From Sphingomonas rosea (lineage in GTDB: Bacteria; Pseudomonadota; Alphaproteobacteria; Sphingomonadales; Sphingomonadaceae): DNA of 64,000 nt. Location of the stretch: assembly GCF_039538065.1 (NCBI RefSeq), contig NZ_BAABBR010000001.1, forward strand, positions 2,084,501 through 2,148,500, given 5' to 3'. A model generated the notes under the pieces. The model did not search any database. It was not told the DNA's origin and saw only the letters and a list, made by a program, of their open reading frames with translations. Position numbers and translations under genes: made by a program. Shown here in pieces: positions 37,569 to 49,448 of the stretch (its first letter is position 1; each line of letters starts with the position of its first letter).

Positions 37569-38198
37569 GTGTCCGGCGTCCTTCGCACCGCGACCTTCTG
37601 GATCGCCGTCGTCACGGCGGCGGTGAGCCTCGCGGTCATGAGCAGCCTGTTCGGGCCGCACGCCGTGCTCGCCTTCGCCTTCGTCCCCGCGCGGATCGCC
37701 GGCGTGGCGTTTCCGTTCGAGGCGGTGCCCGCGATCCTGACACCGCTCAGCGCGACCCTCGTTCACGGTGGCTTCGCGCATCTCGGCTTCAACCTGCTGA
37801 TGCTGGTCTATTGCGGGCTGGCGGTCGAGCGGGTGCTCGGGCGCTGGGCGCTCGTCCTGCTCTATGTGGTCAGCGCCTATGCCTCGATGGCGGCGCAATA
37901 TGCGGTCGATCCGATGAGCACCGGGCCGGTGATCGGGGCGAGCGGGGCCATCAGCGGAGTCGTCGGCGCCTACGCGCTGAGCTTCGGGCGAGCCAAGAGA
38001 ATCACCGACAATTTGCGCCTCAACCGCTGGATCAACATCGTCTGGCTGGCGCTCGCCTGGGCCATACTGCAGGTGATCATCGGCTGGTCGGCCGGGCAGG
38101 GCGGGATGATGCTCGCAACCCCGGCGCATGTCGGCGGGTTCGTGGCGGGGCTGCTGCTCCAGCGCCCGCTGCTCCTGTGGCGCTACCGGAAGGCCTAG
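37569..38198 (+). CDS. rhomboid-family intramembrane serine protease
   Basis: 209 residues, six or so hydrophobic helices. The catalytic Ser is in GASGAISG, the His in ATPAHVGGFVAG, and THGGFAHLGFN-like VHGGFAHLGFNLLML forms the oxyanion helix. The GTG start lies 11 bp after greA. It cleaves membrane proteins within the bilayer; the substrate is unknown. Confidence 0.9.
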   Translation: MSGVLRTATFWIAVVTAAVSLAVMSSLFGPHAVLAFAFVPARIAGVAFPFEAVPAILTPLSATLVHGGFAHLGFNLLMLVYCGLAVERVLGRWALVLLYVVSAYASMAAQYAVDPMSTGPVIGASGAISGVVGAYALSFGRAKRITDNLRLNRWINIVWLALAWAILQVIIGWSAGQGGMMLATPAHVGGFVAGLLLQRPLLLWRYRKA

Positions 38199-38443
38199 CG
38201 GGAAGGCCGACCGGTCCGATAGGCGGTCAGGAGGATCGCGCCGATCCCGGCGAGATTGGCGAAGGCCACCAGTCCGATCCGCGCGCCCAGCGGCTCACCC
38301 TCCGTCACGGCGATGGCCGCGGTCACGGCGACCATGGTGAGGAGGATCCCGCCGATCAGCACGACCCAGCCCTGCCAGGACGCCGGCGCCGCCCGGAACC
38401 GGCCTGCGCTCAGCTTGTAGATGAACCAGGGGTCACCGCGCAT
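38195..38443 (-). CDS. 82-residue two-helix membrane protein
   Basis: MRGDPWFIYKLSAGRFRAAP at the start, then two hydrophobic helices (WVVLIGGILLTMVAVTAAIA and LVAFANLAGIGAILLTAY). Small proteins opening with xxPWFxYKLxxGRF are, from memory, conserved in alphaproteobacteria without known function. It overlaps the convergent rhomboid gene by 4 bp. Confidence 0.65.
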   Translation of the reverse strand: MRGDPWFIYKLSAGRFRAAPASWQGWVVLIGGILLTMVAVTAAIAVTEGEPLGARIGLVAFANLAGIGAILLTAYRTGRPSR

Positions 38444-38459
38444 CGCGGCGGACGACCGC

Positions 38460-38672
38460 TCAGACTTCGGGTTCGAGCAGGCGGTGGAGGTGCACCACCA
38501 CATATTTCATCTCGGCGTCGTCGACCGTGCGCTGGGCCTGCGCGCGCCAGGCTTCCTCGGCGTCGGCGTAATTGTCGTACATGCCGACGATGTGGAGGTT
38601 GGGGAGATCGGAAAAGTCGAGGCCCTGCGGGTCCTTCACCTTGCCGCCGAACACGAGGTGGAGCTTGCTCAT
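38460..38672 (-). CDS. DUF4170 protein
   Basis: 70 residues: LHLVFGGKVKDPQG, then LHIVGMYDNYADAEEAWRAQAQ and YVVVHLHRLLEP, the complete DUF4170 domain. A small soluble alphaproteobacterial protein without assigned function, 16 bp upstream of the two-helix membrane protein and probably co-transcribed. Confidence 0.85.
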   Translation of the reverse strand: MSKLHLVFGGKVKDPQGLDFSDLPNLHIVGMYDNYADAEEAWRAQAQRTVDDAEMKYVVVHLHRLLEPEV

Positions 38673-38710
38673 GCGGGGGCCGGTAGCATGGGCAGGTTCG
38701 GCGGTGAAGG

Positions 38711-38790
38711 CGTCCTTCGACGTCGCTCGGGACGAACGAACATTTATCCGTTGATCCCGAGCGGAGCGCGACGCGCGTCGTCGAAGGACG
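38711..38790. repeat. nested intergenic inverted repeat
   Basis: CGTCCTTCGACG (38711-38722) and CGTCGAAGGACG (38779-38790) are exact reverse complements; inside them CTCGGG (38726-38731) pairs with CCCGAG (38756-38761). TTTT follows on the plus strand. It is a diverged relative of the CTTCGAC repeats elsewhere in the window and fills the gap between the DUF4170 gene and the stress operon. Confidence 0.65.
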
Positions 38791-38801
38791 TTTTCGTCAG
38801 G

Positions 38802-39149
38802 TCAGGCGTTGGCCGAACCGCTCGAGCTGGCGCCGAGGAAGTCGCGGAGCTTGTCGCCCGCCATTTCGTCGAATTTCTGCTTGGCCATGCCGCGGCCGCG
38901 GTCGATCGCGCCGGTGCCGGCCTCGGTGATCTTCGCGCCCAGCGGCTTGAGGAGTTCGCGCTCCTTGGCGCTCGCCGGAAGCACCGCGCCGAGCACGGCG
39001 CCGAGCGCGAGACCCGCGCCGAGCGCGATCAGCGGGCTGTTGTCGATCTGGTTCGAGGCGGTTTCGCCGAGGTCGGCGAAGCGGTCCGACAGGCCGCTCT
39101 GGCCCGCGGTGTCGAGGTTGCTGTTCGCATAAGCGTCGGTCTTGGCCAT
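38802..39149 (-). CDS. small membrane-associated stress protein
   Basis: 115 residues. One hydrophobic segment (LIALGAGLALGAVLGAVLPA) lies between two amphipathic helical parts. It is last in a four-gene run of small envelope proteins with an EcfG-type promoter. No firm family name; the layout is like YtxH or DUF883-type proteins. Confidence 0.7.
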   Translation of the reverse strand: MAKTDAYANSNLDTAGQSGLSDRFADLGETASNQIDNSPLIALGAGLALGAVLGAVLPASAKERELLKPLGAKITEAGTGAIDRGRGMAKQKFDEMAGDKLRDFLGASSSGSANA

Positions 39150-39153
39150 CACT

Positions 39154-39498
39154 CTACTCCTTGTCCGCGCCGGCATGGGCGCGTCGTGTCACTGGTTGGT
39201 CGTCCTCGTCGTCGCCGCCGATCCACCGCCCGACCGCCGCGACGAGCGGCTTCCTGGCGATGAAGGCCGCGGCCGCCGCCGCAATTCCCGCCGCCATCAG
39301 CGGACGGTCCTTGACCGCGGTGACCGTCTCGTCGGCGACGACGAGGCCCTTGTTCTTGGCATTCTGGACCGCGTCGGAGGCGAGCTTGCCGGGCGCAAGC
39401 CGGAGCTTCACCTCGTCGAGCGTCGCCATCAGACGGGCCTTGGCCGCATCGGCCTCGCCCCGGGCGCGGGCGATCCGGATCTCGTGCGCGTCGCTCAT
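39154..39498 (-). CDS. DUF3618 protein
   Basis: 114 residues. An N-terminal helix (RIARARGEADAAKARLMATL) and KLRLAPGKLASDAVQN match DUF3618; one hydrophobic segment follows (LMAAGIAAAAAAFIARKPLV). Small inner-membrane-associated protein in the stress operon; it overlaps the upstream holin-family gene by 4 bp. Confidence 0.82.
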   Translation of the reverse strand: MSDAHEIRIARARGEADAAKARLMATLDEVKLRLAPGKLASDAVQNAKNKGLVVADETVTAVKDRPLMAAGIAAAAAAFIARKPLVAAVGRWIGGDDEDDQPVTRRAHAGADKE

Positions 39499-39848
39499 TT
39501 CGCCGGCTCCTTCGGGAGGGGCAGGCGGGAATAAGCGAGGTAGCCGAAGATCCCGGCCAGCCCTCCGAGGATCACGACGGTCAGCAGACCGGCCAGCGCC
39601 GCATTCATTACCTGCGCCAGCGCGACCCAGACGAGCGCGCAGCCGGCGAGAAATGCCGCATGGGCGAACAGCAGGGCAACGACCCCGAAGACGAGCGGGG
39701 CCTTGAGGGCACCGACCTTCTCCGAGCCGAGGGTCTTGTAATAAGCCACCTCGGCCTGGGCGTAGCTCTTGCCGTCCGCGACGAGGCGCTGGAGAAGGTC
39801 ACCGACCCCCTCCGAAACGCCCGCCACCTTGTCGGTCTGCTTGAGCAT
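39495..39848 (-). CDS. phage-holin-family (Phage_holin_3_6/DUF1469) membrane protein
   Basis: 117 residues. GDLLQRLVADGKSYAQAEVA is the family's N-terminal amphipathic part, followed by two transmembrane helices. Despite the name these proteins are chromosomal envelope proteins found with DUF883 and DUF3618 partners, as here. Confidence 0.85.
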   Translation of the reverse strand: MLKQTDKVAGVSEGVGDLLQRLVADGKSYAQAEVAYYKTLGSEKVGALKAPLVFGVVALLFAHAAFLAGCALVWVALAQVMNAALAGLLTVVILGGLAGIFGYLAYSRLPLPKEPAK

Positions 39849-39853
39849 CGGGC

Positions 39854-40414
39854 TCAGTTCTTGGTCCCGTCGCGGCGCGTGCCCTCTTCAGGCATGCCGG
39901 CCTTGAGCAGGCGCACGAGGCCGAACCCGAGGATCGCCGCGCCGGCAAGCGCGACGGCCGGGCTCTTGCGGACGAGGTCGCGGGCGTCGTCGACCAGTTC
40001 GTCGGGATTCTTGTTCTCGAGCGTGGTCGCATAGCGCTGGACGGTGTCGCTCGCGGTGCGGGCGTAGCCGGCATATTGCGGCCCGAGCTTTTCCTCGATC
40101 TGCGCGACGGTGTCGCCGATCAGGCTCGAGATGTTGCCGAGCGTGGTCGAGCCGCTCTTGAGCGTGTCGCCGACGAACCCGCGGGCGCGGCCGGCGGCCT
40201 CGTCACGGGCCTTGGTCGAGACGTTGCTGATCATGCCGCGAATGCCGCCGCCAGAAGTCGAGCCGGTGTCCTCGTCGGTGGTGACGAGCGCGTCGGTCGA
40301 GCGATCGGTCGCAGTGAGGCTGGTCGCGCCGCCGGTGGCACGGGTCGTGCCGGTCGCGGCCGGTTCGATGGTGGTGTCGGTGCCCTCGGGCAGCTTGTTG
40401 GTCGTGTCGGCCAT
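39854..40414 (-). CDS. DUF883-like membrane-anchored stress protein
   Basis: 186 residues. A Thr/Ser-rich N-terminus is followed by long amphipathic helices, the pattern DARDLVRKSPAVALAGAAIL and a C-terminal hydrophobic anchor, as in ElaB/YqjD/DUF883 proteins. AAGGAG (complement 40423-40428) lies 8 bp before the ATG. It is first in the operon 40414-38802, which an EcfG-type promoter precedes. Confidence 0.78.
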   Translation of the reverse strand: MADTTNKLPEGTDTTIEPAATGTTRATGGATSLTATDRSTDALVTTDEDTGSTSGGGIRGMISNVSTKARDEAAGRARGFVGDTLKSGSTTLGNISSLIGDTVAQIEEKLGPQYAGYARTASDTVQRYATTLENKNPDELVDDARDLVRKSPAVALAGAAILGFGLVRLLKAGMPEEGTRRDGTKN

Positions 40415-40463
40415 GGCAGCCACTCCTTCCTTGAAACGCTGGAAAACTTTCTTGCGGCCTCCT

Positions 40464-40489
40464 AACGAGCCACCAGCGGGCGCCGTTCC
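40464..40489 (-). promoter_or_regulatory. EcfG-type general-stress promoter
   Basis: On the minus strand GGAAC (40489-40485) and CGTT (40467-40464) are 17 bp apart. This matches the established GGAAC-N16/17-CGTT consensus of the alphaproteobacterial stress sigma factor EcfG. It lies about 50 bp before the first gene of the small-envelope-protein operon. Confidence 0.75.
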
Positions 40490-40548
40490 GGCCTTTATTG
40501 GCAGATCGGAACCCGGCTCGTGACCTTCAAGTCCTTTGGCCACCGTAA

Positions 40549-41862
<1,314 letters not shown>

Positions 41863-41871
41863 TCGGCATCA

Positions 41872-41906
41872 GTGGCGCGCCGTCTTGGGCGGCGCGTCAC
41901 TTTTTT
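41872..41906 (+). terminator. rho-independent terminator of eno
   Basis: GTGGCGCGCCG (41872-41882) pairs with CGGCGCGTCAC (41890-41900), one G-T wobble, 7-nt loop, followed by six T residues. Confidence 0.92.
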
Positions 41907-41964
41907 GTTGCAGTGCCGTCCCAAACCCCTTGCGCCCATGACTCAAAACTGATTCTGTCTTTTT

Positions 41965-42285
41965 ATGGGAAGAGGGGCAGTCAGCCAGGCACGAGGCCTG
42001 ATCCGCAGGGCGATGTGGCCCGCGGTGTCGCTGCTCATCATCGGGACCTTCGCCGGCCATGCGGTCGCGGGTCCCAACGGCCTGCTCGCCTGGGGCGGCT
42101 ATCACCGCGATCTCGCCGCCAAGAAGGTCGAACTGGCGACGCTCGAGGAGCAGCGCAACCAGCTCAAGCATCGCTCGGCGCTGCTCGACCCGCGCAAGGC
42201 CGATCCCGACATGGCTGACGAACTGGTTCGCAAGGACCTGGGGCTGGTCCGCCCCGACGAAGTCATCGTTCCGCTCGAGGATTGA
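41965..42285 (+). CDS. ftsB: FtsB/DivIC-family septum formation initiator
   Basis: 106 residues. One transmembrane helix (WPAVSLLIIGTFAGHAVAG) precedes a coiled coil (LAAKKVELATLEEQRNQLKH) and the short C-terminal part DELVRKDLGLVRPDEVIV. With FtsL and FtsQ it links the divisome to septal wall synthesis. Position between eno and pdhA is usual in alphaproteobacteria. Confidence 0.88.
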   Translation: MGRGAVSQARGLIRRAMWPAVSLLIIGTFAGHAVAGPNGLLAWGGYHRDLAAKKVELATLEEQRNQLKHRSALLDPRKADPDMADELVRKDLGLVRPDEVIVPLED

Positions 42286-42364
42286 TGCAGACGTATGCGT
42301 GAGGTTGCACCTCGCGCGTCGCCGCTCCTATAGGACCGCCAATCCATTTCGATGAGGTAGACAC

Positions 42365-43414
42365 GTGGCGCGTTCGCCCAAGCAGGCCGCCGAGGCCGTT
42401 CCCCTGACACCCAATCGCGAACGCCCGCCGCAGCCGAAGCGCTACGAGGCGAGCAAGGAAGAGCTGCTCGGCTTCTACAAGCAGATGCTGATGATCCGCC
42501 GCTTCGAGGAACGCGCCGGCCAGCTCTACGGCCTCGGCCTGATCGGCGGCTTCTGCCACCTCTACATCGGGCAGGAGGCGGTCGCGGTCGGGCTCCAGAG
42601 CGCGATGGAAGTTGGCAAGGACAGCGTCATCACCGGCTATCGCGACCATGGCCACATGCTCGCCTACGGGATCGACCCCAAGGTCATCATGGCCGAGCTG
42701 ACCGGCCGCGCGGCGGGCATCTCGAAGGGCAAGGGCGGCTCGATGCACATGTTCAGCGTCGACCACGGCTTCTACGGCGGCCACGGGATCGTCGGCGCGC
42801 AGGTGTCCTTGGGCACCGGTCTCGCCTTCAAGCACCAGTATAGCGCCGACGGCGGGGTTTGCCTGAGCTACTTCGGCGACGGCGCGGCCAACCAGGGCCA
42901 GGTCTACGAGAGCTTCAACATGGCCGAGCTGTGGAAGCTGCCGGTCATCTACGCGATCGAGAACAACCATTACGCCATGGGCACCAGCGTCGAGCGCTCG
43001 GCGTCCGAACCCGAATTCTACAAGCGCGGCGAAAGCTTCCGCATTCCCGGCATCCAGGTCGACGGCATGGACGTGCAGGCGGTGCGCGGCGCGGCCGAGG
43101 TCGCGCTCGAATGGACCCGCTCGGGCAAGGGCCCGATCATCCTCGAGCTCAAGACCTATCGCTATCGCGGCCACTCGATGAGCGATCCGGCGAAGTACCG
43201 GACCCGCGAGGAAGTGCAGAGCTACCGCGAGAACCAGGACCCGATTGCGCGCGCCGAGAAGGAGCTGGTCGCAATGGGGGTGCCCGAGGAAGAGCTCAAG
43301 GCAATCGACAAGGAAATCAAGGACATCGTGGTGGAAGCCGCGAAGTTCGCTGAAGAGGCTCCGGAGCCCGATGCGGCCGAGCTCTTCACCGACGTCCTGG
43401 TGGAGAATTACTGA
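42365..43414 (+). CDS. pdhA: pyruvate dehydrogenase E1 component subunit alpha
   Basis: 349 residues. The thiamine-diphosphate motif [20 protein letters not shown] ... [10 protein letters not shown] is complete, and [15 protein letters not shown] is the phosphorylation-loop region. With PdhB it decarboxylates pyruvate. The GTG at 42365 is the start, with GAGG 8-12 bp upstream. It shares one base with pdhB. Confidence 0.97.
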   Translation: MARSPKQAAEAVPLTPNRERPPQPKRYEASKEELLGFYKQMLMIRRFEERAGQLYGLGLIGGFCHLYIGQEAVAVGLQSAMEVGKDSVITGYRDHGHMLAYGIDPKVIMAELTGRAAGISKGKGGSMHMFSVDHGFYGGHGIVGAQVSLGTGLAFKHQYSADGGVCLSYFGDGAANQGQVYESFNMAELWKLPVIYAIENNHYAMGTSVERSASEPEFYKRGESFRIPGIQVDGMDVQAVRGAAEVALEWTRSGKGPIILELKTYRYRGHSMSDPAKYRTREEVQSYRENQDPIARAEKELVAMGVPEEELKAIDKEIKDIVVEAAKFAEEAPEPDAAELFTDVLVENY

Positions 43415-44808
43415 TGGGCGTGGAACTGAAGATGCCGGCGCTGTCCCCGACGATGGAGGAGGGCACGCTCGCCAAGTGGCTGGTCAAGGAAGGCGACACC
43501 GTGTCGAGCGGCGACATCCTCGCCGAGATCGAGACCGACAAGGCGACCATGGAATTCGAGGCGGTCGACGAGGGCGTCATCTCGAAGATCCTCGTGCCCG
43601 AGGGCACCGACGGGGTGAAGGTCGGCACCGCCATCGCGCTGATGGGCGGCGACGCGTCGGATACGGCCGAGGCCGCGCCGGCTGAAGCGACTCCGGCCCC
43701 GGCCCCGACTCCGAGCGACCAGAAGACCGAGACCAGCGCGCCGGCGCAGAAGGCCGACACCGGCACGACCCAGCTCGTCGCCAAGGTTCGCCCCGCCGAC
43801 CCGCAGGTGCCCGAAGGCACGCCGATGCAGAAGCTGACGCTGCGCGAGGCTTTGCGCGACGCCATGGCCGAAGAGATGCGCAAGGACGAGCGCGTCTTCG
43901 TGATGGGCGAGGAAGTCGCGCAATATCAGGGCGCCTACAAGGTCACCCAGGGCCTCCTCGACGAGTTCGGCCCCAAGCGCGTGGTCGACACGCCGATCAC
44001 CGAATATGGCTTCGCGGGTCTCGGCACCGGCGCGGCGATGGGCGGCCTCAGGCCCATCATCGAGTTCATGACCTTCAACTTCGCCATGCAGGCGATTGAC
44101 CACATCATCAATTCGGCGGCCAAGACCAACTACATGTCGGGCGGCCAGATGCGCTGCCCGATCGTGTTCCGCGGCCCCAATGGCGCGGCCAGCCGAGTCG
44201 CCGCGCAGCACAGCCAGAATTACGGGCCCTGGTACGCCAGCGTGCCCGGCCTGATCGTCATCGCGCCCTATGACGCGGCCGACGCGAAGGGACTGCTCAA
44301 GGCCGCGATCCGCTCGGAAGATCCGGTCGTGTTCCTCGAGAACGAGCTGCTCTACGGGCACACGTTCGAACTGCCGCAGGTCGACGACTGGGTGCTGCCG
44401 ATCGGCAAGGCCCGGACGATGCGCGAGGGCAAGGACGTCACCATCGTCAGCTATTCGATCGGCGTCGGGCTCGCGCTCGAGGCGGCCGAAACGCTGGCGG
44501 GCGAGGGGATCGATGCGGAGGTGATCGACCTTCGCACGCTTCGTCCGCTGGACAAGGCCACGGTGCTGGAAAGCCTCAAGAAGACCAACCGGCTGGTCGT
44601 CGTCGAGGAGGGCTGGCCGACCTGCTCGATCGCGAGCGAGATCATCGCCATCTGCATGGAGGAAGGCTTCGACGACCTCGACGCGCCCGTCATGCGCGTG
44701 TGCAACGCCGACGTGCCGCTGCCTTATGCCGCGAACCTCGAGAAGCAGGCGCTGATCAAGGCGGCGGACGTCGTCGCGGCGGTCAAGAAGGTGACGTACA
44801 AGGGCTGA
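43414..44808 (+). CDS. pdhB: pyruvate dehydrogenase E1 beta with N-terminal lipoyl domain
   Basis: 464 residues. A lipoyl domain (about 1-80) carries the lysine in [11 protein letters not shown]. After an Ala/Pro/Thr linker, the E1-beta domain runs from about 138 ([14 protein letters not shown]) with [21 protein letters not shown] lipoyl domain on E1 beta instead of only on E2 is known in alphaproteobacteria. The E2 gene is not in the window. Confidence 0.97.
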   Translation: MGVELKMPALSPTMEEGTLAKWLVKEGDTVSSGDILAEIETDKATMEFEAVDEGVISKILVPEGTDGVKVGTAIALMGGDASDTAEAAPAEATPAPAPTPSDQKTETSAPAQKADTGTTQLVAKVRPADPQVPEGTPMQKLTLREALRDAMAEEMRKDERVFVMGEEVAQYQGAYKVTQGLLDEFGPKRVVDTPITEYGFAGLGTGAAMGGLRPIIEFMTFNFAMQAIDHIINSAAKTNYMSGGQMRCPIVFRGPNGAASRVAAQHSQNYGPWYASVPGLIVIAPYDAADAKGLLKAAIRSEDPVVFLENELLYGHTFELPQVDDWVLPIGKARTMREGKDVTIVSYSIGVGLALEAAETLAGEGIDAEVIDLRTLRPLDKATVLESLKKTNRLVVVEEGWPTCSIASEIIAICMEEGFDDLDAPVMRVCNADVPLPYAANLEKQALIKAADVVAAVKKVTYKG

Positions 44809-44819
44809 GCGGAGCCGTG

Positions 44820-44891
44820 CTTCGACTGCGCTCGGCACGAACGATGCGTGGGAGATTTCCTTTTCATCGTTCGCCCTGAGCGAAGTCGAAG
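44820..44891. repeat. dispersed palindromic repeat (CTTCGACTTCGCTCAG family)
   Basis: A 26-nt left arm (44820-44845, begins CTTCGACTGCGCTCGG) and right arm (44866-44891, ends CTGAGCGAAGTCGAAG) are reverse complements with 4 mismatches. It lies between pdhB and def. Confidence 0.75.
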
Positions 44892-44932
44892 GGCGGGGTG
44901 ACGAAGAAAGCAGAAGTTACTAAATGGCCGCC

Positions 44933-45469
44933 ATGGCCATCCTTCCCATTGTCTGCATTCCCGATCCCATCCTGCGCGAGATCTCGACTCCGGTCGACAC
45001 CTTCGACGCGGACTTGAAGACCCTAATCGCCGACATGTTCGAGACGATGTACGACGCGCCCGGCATCGGGCTCGCGGCCGTGCAGGTGGGCGTGCCCAAG
45101 CGGCTGCTCGTGATCGACCTTCAGGAAGAAGAGGACGAGGAGGGCAAGCCGGTCAAGGATCCGCGCGTCTTCATCAATCCCGAGATCCTCGAGGAAAGCG
45201 ACAGCTTCGTCCCCTACAAGGAGGGCTGCCTGTCGATCCCCGAGCAATATGCCGAGGTGATGCGCCCCGACCGGATCAAGGCGAAGTGGCAGGATGCCGA
45301 CGGCGGCTGGCACGAGGGCGAGATCGACGGGCTGCTCGCGGTCTGCCTCCAGCACGAGATCGACCATCTCAACGGCGTGCTGTTCATCGACCACCTCACC
45401 CGCCTCAAGCGCGACATGCTGCTCAAGAAGCTGGCGAAGGGCCGCAAGGAAGGCGTGATCGCGGCCTGA
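44933..45469 (+). CDS. def: peptide deformylase
   Basis: 178 residues. All three motifs are present: GIGLAAVQVGV, EGCLSIPE with the metal Cys, and LQHEIDHLNGVLF (HExxH metal site). It removes the formyl group from new proteins. An ATG three codons upstream (44924) is an equal alternative; the chosen one gives the usual MAILPI start. Confidence 0.96.
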   Translation: MAILPIVCIPDPILREISTPVDTFDADLKTLIADMFETMYDAPGIGLAAVQVGVPKRLLVIDLQEEEDEEGKPVKDPRVFINPEILEESDSFVPYKEGCLSIPEQYAEVMRPDRIKAKWQDADGGWHEGEIDGLLAVCLQHEIDHLNGVLFIDHLTRLKRDMLLKKLAKGRKEGVIAA

Positions 45470-45484
45470 GGGCCGCCTCTGACG

Positions 45485-45550
45485 TCGTTGGTCCTGAGCC
45501 CAGTCGAAGGACCTTGGCGCAGCGCCCTTCGACTGCGCTCAGAGCGAACG
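45485..45550. repeat. dispersed palindromic repeat (CTTCGACTTCGCTCAG family)
   Basis: The left arm includes GTCCTGAGCCCAGTCGAAGG and the right arm CCTTCGACTGCGCTCAGAGC. It lies between the convergent def and purF genes, where it could also form a weak terminator. Confidence 0.7.
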
Positions 45551-45560
45551 AGGGTTCAGA

Positions 45561-47012
45561 TCAGCCCACCGCCGCGAGCTTGAGGCCGCTTTCCTCGGCC
45601 TTCTTCTCGGTGAGGTCGGTCAGCCGCGTCGGATAGTCGCCGGTGAAGCAGGCGTCACAGCGCTGCGGCGTCGCCGGGTTCCGCTGGTCGCCGAGCGCGC
45701 GGTAAAGACCGTCGATCGAGATGAAGGCGAGGCTGTCGGCGTTGATGTATTTGGCCATGGCCGCGACATCCATTTGCGCGGCCAGCAGCTTGGCGCGCTC
45801 GGGCGTGTCGACCCCGTAGAAGCAGCTGTGGCGCGTGGGCGGCGAGGCGATCCGCATGTGGACTTCGCGCGCGCCCGCGTCGCGCATCATCTGGACGATC
45901 TTCACGGACGTCGTGCCGCGGACGATCGAATCGTCGATCAGGATGATCCGCTTGCCCTTGATCAGCGCGCTGTTGGCATTGTGCTTGAGCTTGACGCCGA
46001 GGTGGCGGACTTCGGCGCTCGGCTGGATGAAGGTCCGGCCGACATAGTGCGAGCGGATGATCCCGAGTTCGAACGGGATTCCGCTTTCCTGCGCATAGCC
46101 GATCGCCGCCGGCACGCCGCTGTCGGGGACGGGGACCACGATGTCGGCGTCGATGCCCGATTCGCGGGCGAGCTCGGCGCCGATGTTCTTGCGGCTTTCG
46201 TAGACGCTGGTCCCGTCGACCACGCTGTCGGGGCGCGAGAAATAGACGTGCTCGAAGATGCACGGGCGCGGGGAGACGGCGGCGAAGGGGCGGAAGCTGC
46301 GGATGCCGTCGGCGTTGACGATGATCATCTCACCCGGGCCGACCTCGCGCTCGTAGCGGGCGCCGATCACGTCGAGGGCGACGGTCTCGGACGCGAAGAT
46401 GACGGTGTCGCCGATCCGGCCCATGACCAGCGGGCGGATGCCGAGCGGATCGCGGCAGGCGATCAGGCCCTGCTCGGTCAGCATCAGGAGCGAGTAGGCG
46501 CCTTCGACCTGGCCCAGCGCGTCGACGATCTTGTCGAGCATGGCGGTGTGCGTCGAGGTCGCGACAAGGTGGATGATCACCTCGGTATCGCTCGTCGACT
46601 GGAAGATCGAGCCGCGGCGGTTCAAGGTCCGGCGGAGCTTCATCGCGTTCGAGATATTGCCGTTGTGCGCGACCGCGAAGCCGCCCTCGGCCAGCTCGGC
46701 GAAGAGCGGCTGGACGTTGCGCATCGCGGAGGAGCCGGTGGTCGAATAGCGGACGTGGCCGATGGCGGTGCGGCCCGGAAGCGCGCGGATGATCTCGTCG
46801 CGGTCGAAGTTGCCCGCGACGTGGCCCTGCGCGCGGTGCGAGTGGAAGCCGGCCTGGTCCATCGACGAGATGCCGGCGGCTTCCTGCCCGCGATGCTGGA
46901 GGGCGTGGAGGCCGAGCGCGACGAAGCTGGCGGCGCTGTCAGCGTTCCAGGCACCGAAGATGCCGCACTCCTCGCGAAGCTTGTCGTCGTCGAAGGGGTT
47001 CGTCGTCAGCAT
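45561..47012 (-). CDS. purF: amidophosphoribosyltransferase
   Basis: 483 residues. A short propeptide precedes the nucleophile in EECGIFGAW. The glutaminase domain includes GHVRYSTTGSS and VAHNGNISNA; the phosphoribosyltransferase motif is RIILIDDSIVRGTTS. It makes phosphoribosylamine, the first step of purine synthesis. Confidence 0.98.
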   Translation of the reverse strand: MLTTNPFDDDKLREECGIFGAWNADSAASFVALGLHALQHRGQEAAGISSMDQAGFHSHRAQGHVAGNFDRDEIIRALPGRTAIGHVRYSTTGSSAMRNVQPLFAELAEGGFAVAHNGNISNAMKLRRTLNRRGSIFQSTSDTEVIIHLVATSTHTAMLDKIVDALGQVEGAYSLLMLTEQGLIACRDPLGIRPLVMGRIGDTVIFASETVALDVIGARYEREVGPGEMIIVNADGIRSFRPFAAVSPRPCIFEHVYFSRPDSVVDGTSVYESRKNIGAELARESGIDADIVVPVPDSGVPAAIGYAQESGIPFELGIIRSHYVGRTFIQPSAEVRHLGVKLKHNANSALIKGKRIILIDDSIVRGTTSVKIVQMMRDAGAREVHMRIASPPTRHSCFYGVDTPERAKLLAAQMDVAAMAKYINADSLAFISIDGLYRALGDQRNPATPQRCDACFTGDYPTRLTDLTEKKAEESGLKLAAVG

Positions 47013-47126
47013 GGGAATCTGCCCGCTTTCGAAAAGGTGTCGCGCCTATAGGGGAGGCCCGCGCCTTTGTCGCCGCCCAAGTGAACCGGGGTTGAAGGGC
47101 GGGCGGCCGGCGGGCAGGGTGAGGGC

Positions 47127-47561
47127 ATGCGCACCCTGCTTATCCCATTGCTGGTCCTCACCGCCGGATGCGGGAAGTCGGACGACGCAGGGGGACCGGA
47201 TTCGCCACGGCAGTCGGTTGGTGGTGAAGCCGGCGCCATCACGGTTTTCGCCGGCGCTGGGCGCGATCGCCTGTGTCTCAAGGAGGAGGGGAAACGGGTC
47301 GGACTGATCACCTTCGCCAAGTCGGGTGACGCCAATTGCTCGATCCGCGGTTCGGATACCGGTCCGCAGGCGATCCGTCCCGACGGCGACGTCAAATGCG
47401 CGATCCTCTACAACCGCCAAGGCGACACGGTGACCCTGCTCACCGGCAACAACGCCTGCGCTTATTATTGCGGGCCCGGCGCCAGCCTCGAAGGCAAGAC
47501 CTTCGTCCGCATGGACAAACCCGACCAAGTGACCGACCTCGGCGGCGATCCGCTCTGCTGA
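47127..47561 (+). CDS. cysteine-rich lipoprotein
   Basis: 144 residues. The signal ends in the lipobox LTAGC. The mature part has six more cysteines (in RLCLKE, ANCSIRG, VKCAILY, NACAYYCGPG and the last residue), probably forming disulfides in the periplasm. I do not recognise the family. Confidence 0.7.
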   Translation: MRTLLIPLLVLTAGCGKSDDAGGPDSPRQSVGGEAGAITVFAGAGRDRLCLKEEGKRVGLITFAKSGDANCSIRGSDTGPQAIRPDGDVKCAILYNRQGDTVTLLTGNNACAYYCGPGASLEGKTFVRMDKPDQVTDLGGDPLC

Positions 47562-47632
47562 CATTCTTGTTGATAAACGGGCGCTTGCCCACCTAGAGTT
47601 CGACCCGACCCCTTAGGAGAGGCTGTTTCACG

Positions 47633-49429
<1,797 letters not shown>

Positions 49430-49448
49430 TCGGCGGGGTGGTGCGAGC

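Noticed and set aside
39495..39848. Prophage remnant suggested by the holin-family name
   Set aside because: No other phage gene is nearby; the family is chromosomal and fits the stress operon around it.
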